From assembly GCA_903881085.1 (NCBI GenBank), contig CAIRSA010000068.1, positions 1 through 43,667 of the forward strand: a stretch of 43,667 bases of DNA, in the 5' to 3' direction. Position 1 is the stretch's first letter, and each line of letters starts with the position of its first letter. The translations under genes were made by a program, and so were the position numbers. Below are positions 36,846 to 43,667 of this stretch, piece by piece. The notes beneath the pieces were generated by a model. It did no database searches. It was not told where the DNA came from and was given only the letters and a program-made list of their open reading frames with translations. This DNA comes from an uncultured Acidobacteriia bacterium (lineage in GTDB: Bacteria > Acidobacteriota > Terriglobia > Bryobacterales > Bryobacteraceae).

Positions 36846-37934
36846 TTGATTCGACTCCTCACGCGCCGCGAATGCATCGCGGCGCTTGCTATTCGTGCAC
36901 ACCGGCCTGCGGTGGCCTTTCACTACGCCGCGCATTTCACTCCGGCGGAGCTCGGATGGTACACGAAGTTCGAAATTTTGGTGACAGGGGGGATTTTACC
37001 CCCTGACCTGACACGTTCTCTCAAGGCCGGCGGCTCAAAAGTACTTGCCTACGAATGGACCTCCGGCTACTATCCAGGCGATTGGGTGTCGGCTTCGCAG
37101 CCTTGGCAGAGCGCCATGAAGCCCGCCTGGCACATCACGTCATCGGCTGTGGGCGGCGGCGCTGCGGCTCCCGGCAAAACCGCACATTGGTACGATTTCG
37201 GCGAACCTGCGCTCATTGCGGCCCGCGCAAAATATCTGGCTGGAGTGTTGAACGCAAGTGGCTACGGTGGCTTCTTCTTCGACACCCCTGGCGTAGAACA
37301 ATTGCCGCCACCGGTGAAGGAAGCCTTCGCAAAAAAGCATCCTGGGCTCGACTACAACGCCTGTCAGGGCCAATTCTTCGCTGCTCTACGCAAGGAGCTT
37401 GCCCCAGGACAACTCATCTTCACCAATCAAGCCTTCCGCCACGCCGATCAGATGTTGCCACATGCCGATCTGGACCTGACCGAAAGCTATTTCACCGCGG
37501 AAATGGGCCCGAAAACGCTGTTCCGCCCGTGGCATGATCCGGCAAAACCATGGGAATCGATCCGCACGCCACTGGAACAGCTCGTTTTGACAGCGCAGCG
37601 CCGCTACCCGCGCGCGCGCTTCGTCCATGTGAACTACGCCGCGCCGGGAGACCGCCATGCTCTGCTTTACGGCTACGCGGGCGCGAAGCTATTCAATCAC
37701 GAAGCGTATCTGATCATGCCCTCCAACTCGGCTGACGAACAGAACGCCGTATACAACACGGATCTGGGCCGCCCGCTGACGGCAAATTACGAACAGGACG
37801 AAGCTGCAGGCGCAGCTTGGCGCCGCTTTGAGCACGGCATTGCCGCCATCAACTCCGGGCGCAATGCCTTCGCCATCCCGGGCACTCAGTTTAAAATGCC
37901 CGATTCGCCACGCGGCTACATTTTCCCGGCATAG
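36846..37934 (+). CDS. Secreted TIM-barrel-like putative glycoside hydrolase, family not assigned
   Basis: A 362-residue protein read from a TTG at 36846, chosen because GGAAG lies about 8 bases upstream and it yields a Tat-like leader (LTRRECIAALAI). The body looks like a short TIM barrel: VAFHYAAHF, KFEILVTGG, SKVLAYEWTSGYYPGDW, GYGGFFFDTPG (D146), QLIFTNQAFR, LDLTESYFTAEM (E213), ARFVHVNY and LFNHEAYLIMP. Acidic residues E70, D146 and E213 sit at strand ends as catalytic residues do. It resembles GH114 and PelA-hydrolase-type proteins in plan but I cannot place it in a family. It is co-transcribed with GH114. Confidence 0.72.
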   Translation: MIRLLTRRECIAALAIRAHRPAVAFHYAAHFTPAELGWYTKFEILVTGGILPPDLTRSLKAGGSKVLAYEWTSGYYPGDWVSASQPWQSAMKPAWHITSSAVGGGAAAPGKTAHWYDFGEPALIAARAKYLAGVLNASGYGGFFFDTPGVEQLPPPVKEAFAKKHPGLDYNACQGQFFAALRKELAPGQLIFTNQAFRHADQMLPHADLDLTESYFTAEMGPKTLFRPWHDPAKPWESIRTPLEQLVLTAQRRYPRARFVHVNYAAPGDRHALLYGYAGAKLFNHEAYLIMPSNSADEQNAVYNTDLGRPLTANYEQDEAAGAAWRRFEHGIAAINSGRNAFAIPGTQFKMPDSPRGYIFPA

Positions 37935-38003
37935 TGCCCGCAGACCATGTACAGATCTCCTGAGGTCATGCGGGGATTTTCGCTGTGAATGGAAATAGAA
38001 TTT

Positions 38004-38039
38004 GGACCGGCGATTCGCCGGTCCAGCTCGCTTGCGAGC
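38004..38039. repeat. Two adjacent palindromes, first with GGCGATTCGCC core
   Basis: A perfect 10-base inverted repeat around one base (38004-38024), the same sequence as 24805-24823 but one base longer on each side, is followed by GCTCGC-TT-GCGAGC (38026-38039). They lie 70 bases after the hydrolase gene and may terminate its transcript as well as belonging to the dispersed repeat family. Confidence 0.78.
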
Positions 38040-38075
38040 GTATTTTTTCACACATTCTCTCTGATGTAGAATCAA

Positions 38076-38774
38076 ATGATGCGCAAACGCATTGGCATTC
38101 TTTTCGTGTCTCTGTTCGGACTTTACGCCGTGCTCACGGCCGGGCTCTATTACGCCATGAGCCAGCCGCCGGAACGGTTCGGTGCAATCGCCGCGCACAT
38201 CCCCATGCCTGCGTTCATGATTCTGCCGTTCCGCCCGCTTTGGATGTCGGCCCGGGCTGGATCGCTCGCTGTAGGTGACGCAGCGCCCGATTTCGATTTG
38301 CCCACCGTCGACCATCAGTCGCGTGTAAAACTTTCGGCGATCAGCGCCACCCGCCCCGTGGTTCTCGTCTTCGGGAGCTACACTTGACCGCCATTTCGCC
38401 GGGAGGTTCCCGCGCTCAATCGTCTTTACGCGGCTTATAAAGAGAAAGTCTCATTTTATGTCGTCTACATCCAGGAGGCCCATCCAACCGACCTCTGGCA
38501 GCTGCCCTCGAACGTGAAGGACGGCGTGCTCTTTGCGTCACCGAAATCCGACGACGACCGCACCTCGACAGCGTCTGCGTGCGTGCGCAAACTGGGTATC
38601 GAAATCCCTGCCCTGCTTGACGGCATCGACGACAAAACGGAACGCGCCTACACCGGCTGGCCCGACCGGCTCTATCTCATCGGCCAACAGGGACGCGTGC
38701 TGTACAAGAGCGACCCGGGCCCGTACGGATTCTCAACGAAGAATCTGGAAGCGGCACTCAAAGCACTCCAGTAA
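38076..38774 (+). CDS. Iodothyronine-deiodinase-family selenoprotein with in-frame TGA (selenocysteine)
   Basis: Read through the TGA at 38385-38387, one 232-residue protein results. It has a membrane helix (5-27), then GDAAPDFDLPTVDHQ and a thioredoxin-like fold. The active-site segment is FGSYT-U104-PPFRREVPAL; deiodinases have selenocysteine in a TUPPF motif at the same place. VVYIQEAHPTDLW (H136) corresponds to the conserved YIDEAHPSDGW of deiodinases, and the end PDRLYLIGQQGRVLYKSDPGPYGF is also family-like. No frameshift or other stop occurs in the 129 codons after TGA. A hairpin at 38397-38414 fits the bacterial SECIS rule. Physiological substrate in bacteria is unknown; thyroid hormone is unlikely. 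The alternative is a nonsense mutation of a Cys version. Confidence 0.85.
38397..38414 (+). promoter_or_regulatory. Candidate bacterial SECIS element
   Basis: CGC-(C)-GGGA-GGT-TCCC-GCG forms a seven-pair hairpin with one bulged C. The three-base loop GGT begins 18 bases after the TGA. Bacterial SECIS hairpins have a short stem, a loop starting with G, and the loop 16-37 bases downstream of the UGA; all three hold here. It would recruit SelB with tRNA-Sec. Confidence 0.7.
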
Positions 38775-38787
38775 CGTCATGTTCGTG

Positions 38788-38842
38788 GCTCGGTGAGCAG
38801 CAGGCAACCGCTAACCGAGCCGAGCACGTCAGTAAGCGGTTT
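38788..38842. terminator. Interlocked inverted repeats after the selenoprotein gene
   Basis: GGCTCGGT (38788-38795) pairs with ACCGAGCC (38815-38822), and AACCGCT (38807-38813) pairs with AGCGGTT (38836-38842) followed by TTGG. The second left arm is in the loop of the first hairpin, so the two exclude each other or form a pseudoknot. A weak terminator is the simplest reading. Confidence 0.4.
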
Positions 38843-38987
38843 TGGCTCATGCTCTTTTCCTTTGAGGTCAGGATGTCTGAATTTACAGGTGCTGGATACC
38901 AGGGAGTTTTGACTCAGCGGTTATAAGTTCATTTTCTATGTTTGAACTCGTGCCGGCTGGCGTTGCAGCGGCACGCTTTCCGCTTCT

Positions 38988-39374
38988 CTATCCGCCGATC
39001 AGACCCAGTCTGTGCAGCACGTCCAGCAGTTTGTGCTGGTGGATGGGTTTGGTCAGATACGCATCGCAGGAGTTGGATTGAGCAGCGACCACGTTGCTCA
39101 TGTCTGCTAAAGCAGTGGTCATAACGATCTTCGATGCATGAGCCGATATGCTCTCCATTGCGCGGATCTTCCGAAGGGCTTCCTGCCCGTCCATCTCAGG
39201 CATCATAATATCGAGGCAGATCAGGTCATAGGGTTCGCCGGCATCCAGCGCTAAGCTCACGGCCTCGACTGTCTCTCTGCCGTTAACTGCGATGTGGGCC
39301 AGGCCATAGCCCTTCAGGAGTTCCTGCAGGATCAGGCGGCTGGTGAAATCGTCCTCGGCAATCAGTGTCTTCAT
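38988..39374 (-). CDS. Single-domain response regulator (CheY-like receiver)
   Basis: A 128-residue receiver domain with no output domain. EDD at 7-9 forms the acidic pocket, phospho-acceptor Asp is in LICLDIMMPEMDG (near 55), Thr is in MTTALAD, and Lys is in YLTKPI. It lies 22 bases downstream of a hybrid kinase on the same strand and is the obvious final or intermediate phospho-receiver for it, acting on a protein target or as a phosphate sink. Length is normal. Confidence 0.92.
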   Translation of the reverse strand: MKTLIAEDDFTSRLILQELLKGYGLAHIAVNGRETVEAVSLALDAGEPYDLICLDIMMPEMDGQEALRKIRAMESISAHASKIVMTTALADMSNVVAAQSNSCDAYLTKPIHQHKLLDVLHRLGLIGG

Positions 39375-39396
39375 TGTATTCTTGTTCTCTCGTCGT

Positions 39397-43667
<4,271 letters not shown>

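Noticed and set aside
38076..38387. The first half of the deiodinase-like gene as a complete 103-residue protein or a pseudogene
   Set aside because: The reading frame continues with perfect family similarity for 129 codons, and the TGA is at the known selenocysteine position with a SECIS-like hairpin.

Overview
The window looks like a chromosomal segment of an Acidobacteriota bacterium, most likely order Bryobacterales (relatives of Candidatus Solibacter). The clues are two tandem proteins of the acidobacterial VWA-related family, an N-terminal-domain/TolB/TPR regulator typical of the phylum, and a GH114-like enzyme fused to the C-terminal domain I recognise from Solibacter secreted proteins. 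Kdo synthesis genes (kdsA, kdsB), a TolC-like protein and many Sec signal peptides indicate a Gram-negative envelope. No rRNA, tRNA or CRISPR array was seen.

Layout. 1-92: edge of a possible transposase gene. 225-4026 (minus): type IV pilin-like protein, then kdsB-pyrG-kdsA for activated Kdo. 4097-6178: two VWA-domain secreted proteins and a small basic protein. 5978-9232: a toxin-antitoxin island with hicBA, an orphan antitoxin, a PD-(D/E)XK nuclease-like protein, a decayed copy of the small gene and a PIN toxin with its antitoxin. Parts of this island are duplicated. 9258-9716: tadA. 9782-14168: a four-gene MacAB/DevBCA-like exporter operon. 14162-16889 (minus): a GntR-controlled ABC transporter operon with a visible promoter/operator. 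16985-19279: two TPR proteins. 19428-24513: an NtrC-type two-component system with a lipoprotein, then an AAA+ ATPase. 24964-28355: two pectin-lyase-family enzymes (PL22 and PL11 types) set among palindromic repeats. 28614-31500: a secreted HExxE protein and a dihaem cytochrome c peroxidase. 31671-32990: a TolC-like protein.

33119-37934 is the most unusual gene group. A large secreted protein resembling the fungal galactosaminogalactan deacetylase Agd3 faces a divergent operon of a GH114 (endo-alpha-1,4-galactosaminidase family) enzyme and an unassigned TIM-barrel-like hydrolase. This is a plausible bacterial system for modifying or degrading a cationic aminosugar exopolysaccharide.

38076-38774 is a gene that conventional calling would split in two at an in-frame TGA. 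Read through, it is an iodothyronine-deiodinase-family thioredoxin-fold protein with selenocysteine exactly at the family's active-site position, followed by a hairpin that fits the bacterial SECIS rule. The window ends with a receiver protein and a very large hybrid sensor kinase (38988-43667, minus) that probably runs off the right edge.
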